A stretch of 64,000 nucleotides of DNA from Devosia soli (GTDB lineage Bacteria; Pseudomonadota; Alphaproteobacteria; Rhizobiales; Devosiaceae): the NCBI RefSeq assembly GCF_000970455.1, contig NZ_LAJG01000034.1:1-64000 (forward strand), in the 5' to 3' direction. Positions 10,514 through 19,982 of the stretch are shown here, piece by piece. Both the position numbers and the translations under genes were made by a program. Position 1 is the first letter of the stretch, and each line of letters opens with the position of its first letter. The notes beneath the pieces were generated by a model, which did not search any database, was not told the DNA's origin, and saw only the letters and a program-made list of their open reading frames with translations.

Positions 10514-10738
10514 CTATGAGACCTGATTGCCGAGCATCGGTTCATGCGGCAACGTATCATCCACATCCCACCCTCTGGCGTTACTCGTGTCTCTGGTGGT
10601 GTTTGGCAAAACGGTCGGTTGCCGCCGCGCGACTTCGCGCACTTTCGCTCCTGGATCGACAATCCGCGCCTTCATATATTCGGGCCACTTCCGATTACCG
10701 CTCCATCTCATGCCATTGTGAGAAAGCCCGTCGAGCAT
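10514..10738 (-). pseudogene. Decayed IS66 OrfA (TnpA)-like fragment
   Basis: The leftward frame encodes NRKWPEYMKARIVDPGAKVREVARR. It resembles the helix-turn-helix start of IS66 TnpA proteins (R-x-W-x-x-x-x-KA-x-IV-AE-x-x-x-PGA-x-V-x-x-VA-R-x), with the usual residues between IV and PGA deleted. The remaining 10448-11039 interval has no convincing gene; it looks like transposon debris between the ligase and polymerase genes. Confidence 0.5.
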
Positions 10739-11039
10739 CCACGGCCAAACTCCAGTCTCACAGGCAATTCGCGCGCAATCTCATGATCGTCAATATGGCG
10801 GAACGCGGGGCACCACGCCGCTTACGATATAGCTGAGGCGGCAGGCGCTAATGAATGTTCGACACCAAAGCGAAACCTGCTCCTTTCCGATGTCGCCCGA
10901 GCGTGCTCCGCAAGAATATCAGTATTGCTGGCGCAGACAGGTTGTCGGCCGCGTTAACGCTGCAATCAGAATTAGTGTCTGAACGCGGCTTGCCTATCAG
11001 CACGTCGCCCGAAAGCGGCTGGAGATCGCGCAGATCGGA

Positions 11040-12359
11040 TCAAGGTGCATCCTTGCCTCTGTGCGCCATCCTCAGGATCGCCCATACAGCTGCTGCAATG
11101 ATGAACGCAGAGATCGATGTGTAGATCACCTGCTTCAAAATGCCAACCTCTGCGAGCAAGTCATTCCGGTGAAAATAGAAAGCCAGCCACGTTGCGACCA
11201 CTGCAACGACGCCCTTCAAAGTGCCGGCGCTGGCTGTGAAAACCACGTTAAGTATCCCCAATAATATCACGAAGCTGAGAACGAAAATCCCAACCATCGG
11301 CAATCCTCCGGCAGCGTATGCTTGTGCCCAAGGCGAGTTCGCCATCCCATAGGTCATGTCAGGGAAGAGGACTGGCTGAAACATTTGATTGAAACTCACA
11401 GGCGCTTCGGGCGGCAGCCCGAATATTGTGACGGCACCGGGAATTCCAGTCGCTATCTGCAGTAGCAAGTAGCTCGCGTCCGTGGTAAAATCATGATCGA
11501 TAACGGAGTTTAGTACTGACTGAATAATGAAAGGCTCAGAGTGTAAGATTGCCTCGAGGTACGGCGCGGCTGTGCCGAGGTGTGCAAACAGCGTTTCGAC
11601 TTGGCCTTCGTCCAGGTTCAAGGGGGTGGCGGGCAAAGGCACCACTCTAACCATTTCGATGGGGCAGGCATCGTTCACCAGGTACTTGAGAGTATAGGCG
11701 ACCTGAGGGAAGAGGAAGAGCGCTACGCCGCAGGCGAGGATGGCGCTTATGACTATCGCTGCCTGTCTACCGCCTTGGAAAATTCGATGGCCGGAAAGCA
11801 TGGCAGCACCGATTAAAGTGATCGCAGCCCCTGTACGGAAGCCGATATAGACCTCCATCATGAGAAAAAGTGCCGCAATGCCCATGATCCAATATTGGCG
11901 GGTAATTAGTCCTGAAACAGCCGCAAGCGGCAGTGCATAGGAAGCGAGATAGTACCACCCGTCTATCTGAGCGAGCATGACGTTCTTCTCGCACAGGTAA
12001 TAAACACCGACCGTAGATAGCGACATAGCAGTGCCGACGACTACTACTCCCAGCAATATGGTGGGCACGAACGTCGTGGACTGCGGCACCGAAAGTGCTC
12101 TAATCTGGATGCGGTCAACAGCAAATGTTGTGGCGACTATGGCTGCGATTACCAAAGCCATCACTAGGTATGTCTCTGAGGCGAGTTGCTGTGTGACGCT
12201 TGCGCCGTTGCCTACAGGAATAGACGCCCAGCCGAAGAACCCTGGCGCGAAATAAATTAAAGCGGAGGCGAAGGCTACCGCTACGGGATCTGTTTTCTTG
12301 CGGGCCCAGAACCAAACCAGCCCTGCAAGACACAGCGCAAAGAATGCAATTTGTGTCAT
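11040..12359 (-). CDS. Wzy-like oligosaccharide repeat-unit polymerase, polytopic membrane protein
   Basis: 439 residues with ten or more hydrophobic segments and a large periplasmic loop between about residues 225 and 345. It has the layout of O-antigen/exopolysaccharide polymerases, a family with little sequence conservation, so the call rests on topology, length and the neighbouring O-antigen ligase. The segment FRTGAAITLIGAAML resembles the R-x-G loop common in such polymerases. It would link repeat units on the outer face of the inner membrane. No Wzx flippase or glycosyltransferase is in the window, so the rest of the pathway must lie elsewhere or be lost. Confidence 0.62.
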   Translation of the reverse strand: MTQIAFFALCLAGLVWFWARKKTDPVAVAFASALIYFAPGFFGWASIPVGNGASVTQQLASETYLVMALVIAAIVATTFAVDRIQIRALSVPQSTTFVPTILLGVVVVGTAMSLSTVGVYYLCEKNVMLAQIDGWYYLASYALPLAAVSGLITRQYWIMGIAALFLMMEVYIGFRTGAAITLIGAAMLSGHRIFQGGRQAAIVISAILACGVALFLFPQVAYTLKYLVNDACPIEMVRVVPLPATPLNLDEGQVETLFAHLGTAAPYLEAILHSEPFIIQSVLNSVIDHDFTTDASYLLLQIATGIPGAVTIFGLPPEAPVSFNQMFQPVLFPDMTYGMANSPWAQAYAAGGLPMVGIFVLSFVILLGILNVVFTASAGTLKGVVAVVATWLAFYFHRNDLLAEVGILKQVIYTSISAFIIAAAVWAILRMAHRGKDAP

Positions 12360-12744
12360 GTTTTCTATGGGGTTCCGTCAAATAAGCGTAGTTTCATAGC
12401 TGTATTATCAGTCAATATTGGATAACTACGGTCCACCGAACGAAACCCCGTCACCGCACGGCTGGAGAGTTGCTGCAGGCGAGGACGTCACACACAAGAT
12501 TGAGACTACGCTAATGCTACAGCGCGCTGTAGATCAGCATCCCAGCCGCAGAGTTGTCTGTGTATGCACCATGCGTTGTTCGCCCCTGGGACTGCGTTAA
12601 TCTGCCATAACATGGTTCGGTCTTCCGAGGTAGCCGACGAAATGACAAACACTCTAACCCTCCTGGTCGAGCCCCCCGACAGGTCTCACACGAAATTATG
12701 GGCTACTCCTATCGCGGCAGACAGGTCCCTCATATCATTTCAGC

Positions 12745-13188
12745 ATGGATATGTTTTGGCGTGCAACGTTGCTCCCTACTGACCATCGGGGACCCTTCGT
12801 CACGGTTCTCGCTGGCGATCGATCCCCGGATCAGCTATCGTTGCGCGGAATTCCTTTTAGCTTTGATAGAGGTCTGCGCACAGATCGGCTATCCGCAGTC
12901 CGCGTCGATCAGGCCCTGGAGGGGCCTCGATCTGTAAGCTTACCAGAGGGGCGTTGTGCTCGCTTTCAGCCCGCTAGGCAAACCAACGGACAACGCCTTC
13001 ATCGAACGCTTCAACGGCAAGTTTCGAGCCGAGGGCCCGAACGAGCACTGGCTCCTCGGCCTCGGCGACACACGGGCAAAATGGAGGAATGGCGCAAAGA
13101 CTGCAACGAAGTCCGCCCATACAGCGCCATCGGCGACAAGCCGCCGATATCGTCCATAAATGCCTACGGCGCATCCGGTCCATCGTGA
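12745..13188 (+). pseudogene. Decayed IS3-family OrfB (rve integrase core) fragment
   Basis: Across two frames the C-terminal half of an IS3-type transposase can be read. SRFSLAIDPRISYRCAEF and CAQIGYPQS come first, then GKPTDNAFIERFNGKFRAE, and finally EEWRKDCNEVRPYSAIGDKP with PPIS. The last two blocks contain the conserved D-N-A-x-I-E-x-F-N-G-x-x-R and N-x-x-R-P-H-S-A-I-G motifs of IS3 OrfB. Stops and frameshifts around 12937 and 13080, and loss of the N-terminal half, make it non-functional. Confidence 0.75.
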
Positions 13189-13199
13189 GAACATTGCTG

Positions 13200-14030
13200 G
13201 AAAATCTCCCGGCCGGGTGGTCCAACTTCGGGGTGCATATCAGAGGGCAAGTACTGTCGGGTCATGCGGCTGAAATAATAGGTCTGGCTTTGCGCCCATC
13301 ATCCTTGGTCCCACACAACGGCGATGGAGGCAAAATGTCCGATAACGCCGAATATCGGACACGCATCCACCCCTATCTCTTCAAGTGCCTTCGCAAATCC
13401 GAAAACTGACTTTGCGAATTGAAATGAAGGCATGAGAGGCGCAAAGCCGCAAGATCGACCGCGCTTGGTCAAATGTGCTGGCTCCCTTGTGTCATCCCCC
13501 ACGCGACATCCAACAACACCATCGCGGCCATCGCCCCCTTGACTTGTATGGAAGTTGCGGCGATGTTGCCGCCCTCTGAGCGGGATAAACCTCTCAGGAA
13601 CGGCCGGAGACACGTCATGGGCCCAAGGGCCCAGCCAGGGTATGTGGTCAAGCGTGCGCTACGCGGTACGTCTTCTGTCTGACCGTCTAAACCACGGACA
13701 GATGTTCGTATCGACCTTCTGAGTTGCCCGCAAAAAGAACTCAACCGTGCGGTCGCGGTTGGCGGGACATCCCCTTCCCAGCAGCGCCGCATCTGGACCC
13801 CAAACGGGGCAGCGGGAGGATGGAATGGTCATCAGCGCATTCAATGATGCGGCCCGGCTTCGGAGGCACCGCGCTTTTGCGCGCGGCCTCTTCTTATCTT
13901 CTCCCCAACACTGACCAACTCTAGCCGAACGCAGCCTCTAGGCCGGCGAGAGGTACGTTCATCACCATCCATTTCGGTCGCTTTTGCGGAATGCCGCTCC
14001 GAAATCAAAATTGCTCAAGGGAGGAACACG
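13200..14030. other. Interval without a recognisable gene before the first ABC operon
   Basis: Several short open frames overlap on both strands here (for example leftward 13299-13613 and 13469-13792). None has a good ribosome site or familiar sequence. The 3' part (about 13920-14030) is the likely promoter region of the ABC operon and ends with GGGAGGAACACG before the ATG at 14031. Confidence 0.5.
13863..13892 (+). terminator. Possible rho-independent terminator
   Basis: GAGGC-A-CCGCGC, a TTTT loop, then GCGCG-CGG-CCTC forms a GC-rich hairpin with a small bulge, followed by TTCTT. It may insulate the ABC operon from the transposon-scarred region to the left. No intact rightward gene ends before it. 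Confidence 0.35.
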
Positions 14031-15320
14031 ATGGGCAAATTCACGAGACGAACTTTCTTGAGCGTGACCGGGTCGGCTATCGCCCTCTCGGCCATGCCGC
14101 GTTTGGCTTTCGCAGAGGACACAGCCGTCCGCCATTTCTGGTGGGGCAATCCGGAGCGCGACAAGCGCACCTTTGCAGTGATCGATATCTACAATTCCAA
14201 AAATCCCGGCGTCAAAGTCTCGGGCGAAACACTCGGTTTTGCAGACTATTTCACCAAGCTCACGACCCAGATCGCCGGCGGGAATATGCCTGACGTGATC
14301 CAGCAGGGTTATGGCGTACTGTTCGAATATATCGCCAATGGCGCTGTCGTGCCGCTCGATGATTATGTCGGCAAAAGCCTCGACATCTCGAAAATGGACC
14401 AGAGTGCCATCGATGCAGGCACGGTCGACGGAAAGTTCTATGCGCTCTCGATCGGCGCCAATTCGCATATGGCGATGTACAATACGCGCCTTTTCGAAGA
14501 GGCCGGGGTCAATATCGGCGAAACCTTCGATCCTTATGCCTATACCTATGATCAGTTGAAAGACATCGCCAAGGCGATCAAGGACGCAACGGGCGTTGCC
14601 GGCACCGACGACAACACCGCCGACTACCAGAACTTTTCCGACTTCACCGTGCAAAAGGGCGCCAATCTTTACAACGAGGACGGCTCCTATGGGCCGACCC
14701 AGGAAATCGTCGAAGAGTATTGGAGCACCTGGGGCTCGATCCGCGATGCCGGCGGCACCCCTCCGGGGCCGGAGTCGGCAGCCCTTGCCGGCGTTTCTGA
14801 ACTCAGCCAACTCGGCGTCGTCACCGGCAAATCGGCCATGACCTATCTCTGGAGCAATCAGCTCGTCGGTGTGCAGGGCCTGATGCAGGATACACTTGGG
14901 GCTGCGGTCTATCCGAACACGCCGGACATGATCCCGGGTTCCGTCATTCAGCCGAGCCAGTTCGTCTGCCTCACCCGCGACAGCGCCAATCCCGAAGCGG
15001 CCACCGCCTATATGAGCGCCTTCGTCAACGATCTTGACATGACCAAGGTGCTTGGCCTCGAGCGCGGCATTCCTTCCAATGCCGACGTGCGCGCTGCGCT
15101 CGAACCCGACCTGTCGCCGGCTGAAAAGGTCTCGGTCGATTTCTTCGACAAGATCCAGGGCAAGACCGCCGCTCTGCCTGCTCCGCCGCCTGCTGGGGCG
15201 GGTGAAGTCGAGCAGACTTTCGAGCGCCTGGCCGTGTCGGTGCTTTTGGGCGAGCGCAGTATTCCTGAGGTCGCGACCGATTTCCTCAATCAGGCCAAGG
15301 CCATACTGGCCCGCGCCTGA
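14031..15320 (+). CDS. ABC sugar-transporter substrate-binding protein, Tat-type signal
   Basis: 429 residues of the extracellular solute-binding protein family 1 (COG1653). The N-terminus TRRTFLSVTGSAIALSAMP is a twin-arginine signal ending in an Ala-x-Ala-like site, so export in folded form by Tat is likely. The mature protein would bind a sugar or oligosaccharide in the periplasm and deliver it to the two permeases encoded next. The start has a strong ribosome site (GGGAGG). A terminator-like hairpin directly follows the gene and probably makes the binding protein more abundant than the permeases. The sugar is not evident. Confidence 0.9.
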   Translation: MGKFTRRTFLSVTGSAIALSAMPRLAFAEDTAVRHFWWGNPERDKRTFAVIDIYNSKNPGVKVSGETLGFADYFTKLTTQIAGGNMPDVIQQGYGVLFEYIANGAVVPLDDYVGKSLDISKMDQSAIDAGTVDGKFYALSIGANSHMAMYNTRLFEEAGVNIGETFDPYAYTYDQLKDIAKAIKDATGVAGTDDNTADYQNFSDFTVQKGANLYNEDGSYGPTQEIVEEYWSTWGSIRDAGGTPPGPESAALAGVSELSQLGVVTGKSAMTYLWSNQLVGVQGLMQDTLGAAVYPNTPDMIPGSVIQPSQFVCLTRDSANPEAATAYMSAFVNDLDMTKVLGLERGIPSNADVRAALEPDLSPAEKVSVDFFDKIQGKTAALPAPPPAGAGEVEQTFERLAVSVLLGERSIPEVATDFLNQAKAILARA

Positions 15321-15331
15321 CCACGGCCATG

Positions 15332-15370
15332 CCCCGCCGTCGCTTTCGAGCGATGGCGGGGTTTCTTTTC
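15332..15370 (+). terminator. Intercistronic hairpin with T-tract (partial terminator) after the binding-protein gene
   Basis: A 13-pair stem runs from CCCCGCC at 15332-15338 to GGCGGGG at 15355-15361. It is capped by a TTCG tetraloop at 15345-15348 and followed by TTTCTTTTC. It sits between the binding-protein gene and the first permease in the same operon. That position suggests partial termination or protection of the upstream mRNA. Confidence 0.8.
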
Positions 15371-15382
15371 GACGAGGCTTGG

Positions 15383-16276
15383 ATGCATAAATTCCTCAAA
15401 CGAAACTTTGCCGGCTATGCCTTCCTATCTCCTTGGCTTATCGGCTTTTTCTTTCTCGCCATCGGGCCGATCCTCGCCTCGCTCTATCTCAGCTTCACCA
15501 AATACAACGTGGTTCGGCCGCCCCAGTGGATCGGGCTCGACAACTACTTTTACATGTTCCAGATGGACCAGCGCTTCTGGAAAGCGCTGCAGGTCACGTT
15601 CACTTTCGTTACCGTTTCGGTACCGCTGAAATTGATGTTCGCGCTTTTTGTCGCGATGGCGCTCGATAAAGGCATTCGGGCGATCGGCTGGTACCGCGCG
15701 CTCTTTTATCTGCCATCCATTCTGGGCGGCTCGATCGCCGTCGCCATCCTTTGGCGCCAGCTGTTCAATTATGACGGCGTCATCAATTCCATCCTGCGCC
15801 TTTTCGGTGGCGATGGTCCCTATTGGCTTTCCGATCCAAAATATTCGCTTTGGACGCTGATCGTTCTTGCCATCTGGCAGTTCGGCTCGCCCATGCTGAT
15901 CTTCCTGGCTGGCCTCCGCGCCATTCCGCAGGAGCTTTACGAGGCTGCCGAAATCGACGCGGCGGGCCCAGTGCGCAAATTCTTCGCGATCACCGTGCCG
16001 CTTCTTGCGCCCGTCATTTTCTTCAATCTGGTGCTGCAGATGATCGAGGCCTTCAAGAGCTTTTCCGGCGCCTTCATCATTTCGGGCGGCACCGGGGCGC
16101 CGCTCGATAGTCTCCTCTTCTTCACCGTCTATCTCTACAACGAGGCCTTCAGTTTCCTCCGCATGGGCTACGCCTCGGCGCTCGCCTGGGTGCTGCTCTT
16201 GATCATCGCCGCCTTCACCGCCATCGCCTTCTGGACCTCGAAATACTGGGTCCATTACGAGAACGAGAGAGGCTGA
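15383..16276 (+). CDS. ABC sugar-transporter permease (MalF/UgpA type)
   Basis: 297 residues from the ATG at 15383. An upstream in-frame codon at 15329 would place the start inside the terminator hairpin, so I prefer 15383. There are six membrane helices starting with YAFLSPWLIGFFFLAIGPIL. The EAA loop, which contacts the ATPase, reads ELYEAAEIDAAGPVRKFFAITVPLL in two overlapping parts at about residues 190-215. It forms the channel with the following permease. The next gene starts three bases after the stop. Confidence 0.92.
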   Translation: MHKFLKRNFAGYAFLSPWLIGFFFLAIGPILASLYLSFTKYNVVRPPQWIGLDNYFYMFQMDQRFWKALQVTFTFVTVSVPLKLMFALFVAMALDKGIRAIGWYRALFYLPSILGGSIAVAILWRQLFNYDGVINSILRLFGGDGPYWLSDPKYSLWTLIVLAIWQFGSPMLIFLAGLRAIPQELYEAAEIDAAGPVRKFFAITVPLLAPVIFFNLVLQMIEAFKSFSGAFIISGGTGAPLDSLLFFTVYLYNEAFSFLRMGYASALAWVLLLIIAAFTAIAFWTSKYWVHYENERG

Positions 16277-16279
16277 GCC

Positions 16280-17179
16280 ATGACCGACACCACCCTCAGT
16301 GCCCTCGATACTGCAGAGATCGCCCGCGCCTATCGCGAGGCCAAGGCCAGGCGCGCCAAACGCTCGGCTATCCTCAAGCACATCTTCCTGATCATCACCT
16401 CGCTGATCATGGTCTATCCCCTCCTCTGGATGCTCGCGAGCTCCCTTAAACCCGACAATGAGATCTTCGGCGATCTCGGGCTCTGGCCCAGCGAGTTCCA
16501 GTGGCAGAATTACTGGGCAGGCTGGAATGCCCTGCCCGTCAGCTTCACGCGGTTCTTCTGGAATTCGACCGTCGTCACCGTTCTCTCGGTGATCGGCAAT
16601 GTCATCTCGTGTTCCTTTGCCGCCTATGCCTTCGCCCGGCTCGAATTCTCAGGCAAGACGCTCTGGTTCGCCCTGATGATGATGACCTTGATGATCCCCT
16701 ATCACGTCGTCCTCATTCCTCAATACCTCCTGTTCCTGAACCTTGGCTGGGTCGACACCTACCTGCCTCTGATCGTGCCGCGGTTCCTCGCCGGCGACGC
16801 CTTTTTCATTTTCCTCATGATCCAGTTCTTCCGCCAATTGCCGCGCGAACTCGACGAAGCGGCGATGATCGATGGCTGTTCACCTTTCAAGATCTATTGG
16901 GCCATCATCATGCCGCTCTCGCTGCCGGCCATGGCGACAGCCGCGATCTTCTCGTTCATCTGGACCTGGGAGGATTTTCTGGGGCCGCTCGTCTACCTCA
17001 ACGATATCGAGGACTACACCGTCCCCCTCGCCCTCCGCAGCTTCATCAGCTCCGATGGCGTCAGCCAATATGGCCCGATGTTCGCCATGTCGATCCTTTC
17101 GATCCTGCCGATCATCCTTTTCTTCATCATCTTCCAGCGTCTGATCATCCGCGGCATTGCCATGAGCGGACTAAAGTAA
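16280..17179 (+). CDS. ABC sugar-transporter permease (MalG/UgpE type)
   Basis: 299 residues with an N-terminal cytoplasmic helix and six membrane spans. The EAA motif is at about residues 190-205 (ELDEAAMIDGCSPFKIYW), the coupling helix for the ATPase. The C-terminal ...FQRLIIRGIAMSGLK is typical of the MalG group. It pairs with the preceding MalF-type permease, and the ATPase gene starts 11 bases later with its own ribosome site (AAAGAGG). Confidence 0.92.
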   Translation: MTDTTLSALDTAEIARAYREAKARRAKRSAILKHIFLIITSLIMVYPLLWMLASSLKPDNEIFGDLGLWPSEFQWQNYWAGWNALPVSFTRFFWNSTVVTVLSVIGNVISCSFAAYAFARLEFSGKTLWFALMMMTLMIPYHVVLIPQYLLFLNLGWVDTYLPLIVPRFLAGDAFFIFLMIQFFRQLPRELDEAAMIDGCSPFKIYWAIIMPLSLPAMATAAIFSFIWTWEDFLGPLVYLNDIEDYTVPLALRSFISSDGVSQYGPMFAMSILSILPIILFFIIFQRLIIRGIAMSGLK

Positions 17180-17189
17180 AGAGGCTTTC

Positions 17190-18248
17190 ATGGCGTCCGT
17201 TACCCTTAGCCAGGTTCGCAAATCCTATTCCGGTTTCGAAGTCGTCCACGGCGTCGATCTTGCCGTGCAATCGGGCGAATTTCTCGTCCTTGTCGGCCCA
17301 TCGGGCTGCGGCAAGTCCACCCTGCTCCGCATGATCGCCGGGCTCGAAGACATCACCGATGGGACGATCGGCATCGGCGATCGCATCGTCAACGACCTGC
17401 CTGCCAGCCAGCGCAATCTCTCGATGGTCTTTCAGTCCTATGCGCTTTATCCGCATATGAGCGTGCGCAAGAATCTTGCCTTCGGCCTCTCCAATCTTCG
17501 CATGCCCAAAGCCGAGATCGACCGCCGCGTCGCCGAGGCGGCGCGCATCCTCCAGATCAACGAGTTGATGGACCGCAAGCCGCGCCAGCTTTCCGGCGGC
17601 CAGAAGCAGCGTGTCGCCATCGGCCGCGCCATTGTTCGCGAACCCCAGCTCTTCCTCTTCGACGAGCCGCTTTCGAACCTCGACGCTGAACTGCGGGTGC
17701 AGATGCGGGTGGAGCTGGCCAATCTCTACAATCGCCTCGGCACGACGATGATCTACGTCACCCACGACCAGACCGAAGCCATGACCATGGCAACGCGGAT
17801 CGCCGTGCTCAACAAGGGCAATCTCGAACAGGTCGGCACGCCCTACGAGCTCTACAACAGCCCCAAAAACCTCTTCGTCGCAAGCTTCATCGGCTCGCCC
17901 AAAATGAACCTGATCAAGGGCAGGGCAACAGCCGGAGACGTTAGCCTCACCGGCTTCGGCACCCTGCCTCTGTCGGTCGGCACGGGCGACGTCACCGTCG
18001 GCATTCGCCCCGAACACCTGCGCATCGGCGAGCCAGGCGACGTCACCATCGAGGGCACGATCACGCTCGTTGAATATCTCGGCAGCGAACTTTTCGTTTA
18101 CGTGGCCCTTGCCGATGGACAAACCGTGCTCGCCCAGGCCCCCGGCCACGCCAAGCACACGCGCGGCGATAAAGTCAGTTTGGGCCTCAATGGCCGCGAT
18201 GCTCATGTCTTCGACGCTAACGGCTCACGCATCGAGGTCCCTGCGTGA
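17190..18248 (+). CDS. ABC sugar-transporter ATP-binding protein (UgpC/MsmK/MalK type)
   Basis: 352 residues. Walker A is [13 protein letters not shown] at about residues 37-49, the Q-loop is FQSYALYPHM, the signature is LSGGQKQRVAIGRA and Walker B is [15 protein letters not shown]; the switch His is in YVTHDQTEAM. A C-terminal TOBE-type domain (GIRPEHLRIG) is the usual MalK regulatory extension. It energises the permease pair encoded upstream. The stop overlaps the GTG of the glycosidase gene (GTGA), suggesting coupled translation. Confidence 0.95.
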   Translation: MASVTLSQVRKSYSGFEVVHGVDLAVQSGEFLVLVGPSGCGKSTLLRMIAGLEDITDGTIGIGDRIVNDLPASQRNLSMVFQSYALYPHMSVRKNLAFGLSNLRMPKAEIDRRVAEAARILQINELMDRKPRQLSGGQKQRVAIGRAIVREPQLFLFDEPLSNLDAELRVQMRVELANLYNRLGTTMIYVTHDQTEAMTMATRIAVLNKGNLEQVGTPYELYNSPKNLFVASFIGSPKMNLIKGRATAGDVSLTGFGTLPLSVGTGDVTVGIRPEHLRIGEPGDVTIEGTITLVEYLGSELFVYVALADGQTVLAQAPGHAKHTRGDKVSLGLNGRDAHVFDANGSRIEVPA

Positions 18249-19891
18249 CCTCCAGCATTCTCGACACGCTGCGCAATCAGCAGACCGCGTCCCTTATCGG
18301 CCCGCTAGCAAAACCTGCCGATGAGGCACTGCTCGACGAGTGGCTGGCTTCAGGCGTCGCTTTTGCCTCGAGCAATCAGCACCTTACCGACCGATATTAT
18401 CAGGCGGTCCGCGAGCTCTTCGACTGCATCGCCCCGGCCGCCGACGACACGCCGATCCTTCATGAAGGTGGCATCTATCACGGCTGCTGGCTTGAAAGCA
18501 CCGGCACCATCAATGCCGAAATCCTCACCCGCTTCCTCCCCTCGATCACGACGGCAACTTTCTCGGCCTTCGCCAAGTATCAGCGCGCGGATGGGCTTTT
18601 CCCTTATAAGCTGACGCCGCAAGGTGCGGGCTTCAGCCAGATCCAGCTTGTCAGCCCCCTCGCCCGCTCGGTCTGGAACCACTATCGGTTGAACGGCCTC
18701 GAAAAGACTTGGCTCGATTCGATGTTCTCAGCCATGGCGCGTTATGACACCTGGCTCGCGACCTATCGCGATACGTTGGGCACTGGCGCGGTCGAAGCCT
18801 TTTCGACCTATGACACGGGCCACGACCTCTCGTCGCGCTTCTGGCACGTACCTGATAGCCCGTTCGGCAACGATCCGACGCGCTGCGACCCGGATAACCC
18901 CATCCTCCCGTTCATCGCGCCTGACCTAACCGCCAACATCGCCTGCCAGCGAGACTATCTCGGCCGGATGGCGTTGGCTTTGGGACAAGATAACAGAGCC
19001 TGGAACACCAAAGCCGATGCCAGCCGCGCTGCGCTTTTCGCCCAATGCTTTGATGATGAAGACCAGTTCTTTTATGATCGTGATCGCCACGGCAGGCCCG
19101 TCCGCGTCCAGTCCGACGTTCTTCTGCGGGTGCTCGCCTGCGAGATCGGTACTTCCGGCCAATTCCGCACCGCGCTCGAGCGCTACCTGCTCAACACGGC
19201 AAAATTCTTCGCCAAATTCCCGCTGACCTCTATTGCCCTCGACGATCCGCGCTTCGATCCCAATTTCGCGCAGAATAGCTGGGCCGGCCCGAGCAATTTC
19301 CTGACGCTGATCCGGACGCCCCATGCCTTCGAGCATCATGGCCACCACACCGAACTCACCTGGATCATGCAGCCGACGCTGGCGGCGCTGTTCGAGGCTG
19401 ACCGCTTTCCGCAGACCCTGAACCCTTTCACCGGCGCTGCGGGATTTACGGAGAAATATTCGCCATCGATCCTAACCATGCTCGACTTCATCGAGCGCCT
19501 GTCCGGGATCCTGCCGCGACCCGATGGGGCGGTCTGGTTTACGAGCGTTCTGCCCAAACCAGTCCTTCATAGGCACGAAACATGGGAAACCGCCTATGCC
19601 CGGACGATCGGCGGCGTGCGGTTCGAACTGCTGAACACGCAAGATGGCGGCGAAATCTACCGCAATGGCCAATTGCTGTGCCGCTTCCCCGCTGGTGTCC
19701 GGGTTGAACTGGACCGGTCGGGCGACCTCAGAGGTGCAACGGCGCTAACAGCCAGAGGCGTCGAGGGAATTCTCTGGTATGCGGGACAAAATATCGACCT
19801 GGCTTTGAGCGCCAATGCCAGCCTAAAGTGGCGCGAAAACCAATGGACTGAAGATCCTGGTCCTGGGCTCGTGCTTCCCCAATATCAGTGA
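18245..19891 (+). CDS. Cytoplasmic (alpha/alpha)6 glycosidase, MGH1/GH63-like
   Basis: 548 residues with no signal peptide, starting with GTG inside the stop of the ATPase gene. The central region (FSAFAKYQRADGLFPYKL, SAMARYDTWLATYRD, FSTYDTGHDLSSRFW, FAQNSWAGPSNFLT and WETAYAR) resembles six-hairpin glycoside hydrolases of the mannosylglycerate hydrolase/GH63 kind. Translational coupling to the transporter suggests that it hydrolyses the imported glycoside in the cytoplasm. The exact linkage and substrate cannot be assigned. A strong inverted repeat at 19925-19971 ends the operon. Confidence 0.75.
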   Translation: MTSSILDTLRNQQTASLIGPLAKPADEALLDEWLASGVAFASSNQHLTDRYYQAVRELFDCIAPAADDTPILHEGGIYHGCWLESTGTINAEILTRFLPSITTATFSAFAKYQRADGLFPYKLTPQGAGFSQIQLVSPLARSVWNHYRLNGLEKTWLDSMFSAMARYDTWLATYRDTLGTGAVEAFSTYDTGHDLSSRFWHVPDSPFGNDPTRCDPDNPILPFIAPDLTANIACQRDYLGRMALALGQDNRAWNTKADASRAALFAQCFDDEDQFFYDRDRHGRPVRVQSDVLLRVLACEIGTSGQFRTALERYLLNTAKFFAKFPLTSIALDDPRFDPNFAQNSWAGPSNFLTLIRTPHAFEHHGHHTELTWIMQPTLAALFEADRFPQTLNPFTGAAGFTEKYSPSILTMLDFIERLSGILPRPDGAVWFTSVLPKPVLHRHETWETAYARTIGGVRFELLNTQDGGEIYRNGQLLCRFPAGVRVELDRSGDLRGATALTARGVEGILWYAGQNIDLALSANASLKWRENQWTEDPGPGLVLPQYQ

Positions 19892-19924
19892 GAGAGCGGC
19901 GGTAAGATCTCCACATCGCAAGCC

Positions 19925-19971
19925 GCCTCGTTCGTGACTGGGCTGAGACAGCTCACTGTCACGAACGAGGC
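19925..19971. terminator. Bidirectional terminator between two convergent ABC operons
   Basis: GCCTCGTTCGTGAC (19925-19938) and its exact reverse complement (19958-19971) form a perfect 14-pair stem around a 19-base loop. It sits between the rightward glycosidase stop (19891) and the leftward ATPase stop (19983), so it can serve both operons. The flanking T-runs are weak. Confidence 0.75.
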
Positions 19972-19982
19972 GTGGTTCTCGA

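Noticed and set aside
13299..13844. Overlapping leftward frames in the interval before the first ABC operon
   Set aside because: No recognisable domain, no ribosome sites, and the frames overlap each other; treated as non-coding.
17145..18206. 353-codon leftward open frame over the first ABC ATPase gene
   Set aside because: Mirror frame of a GC-rich gene with intact Walker and signature motifs on the other strand.
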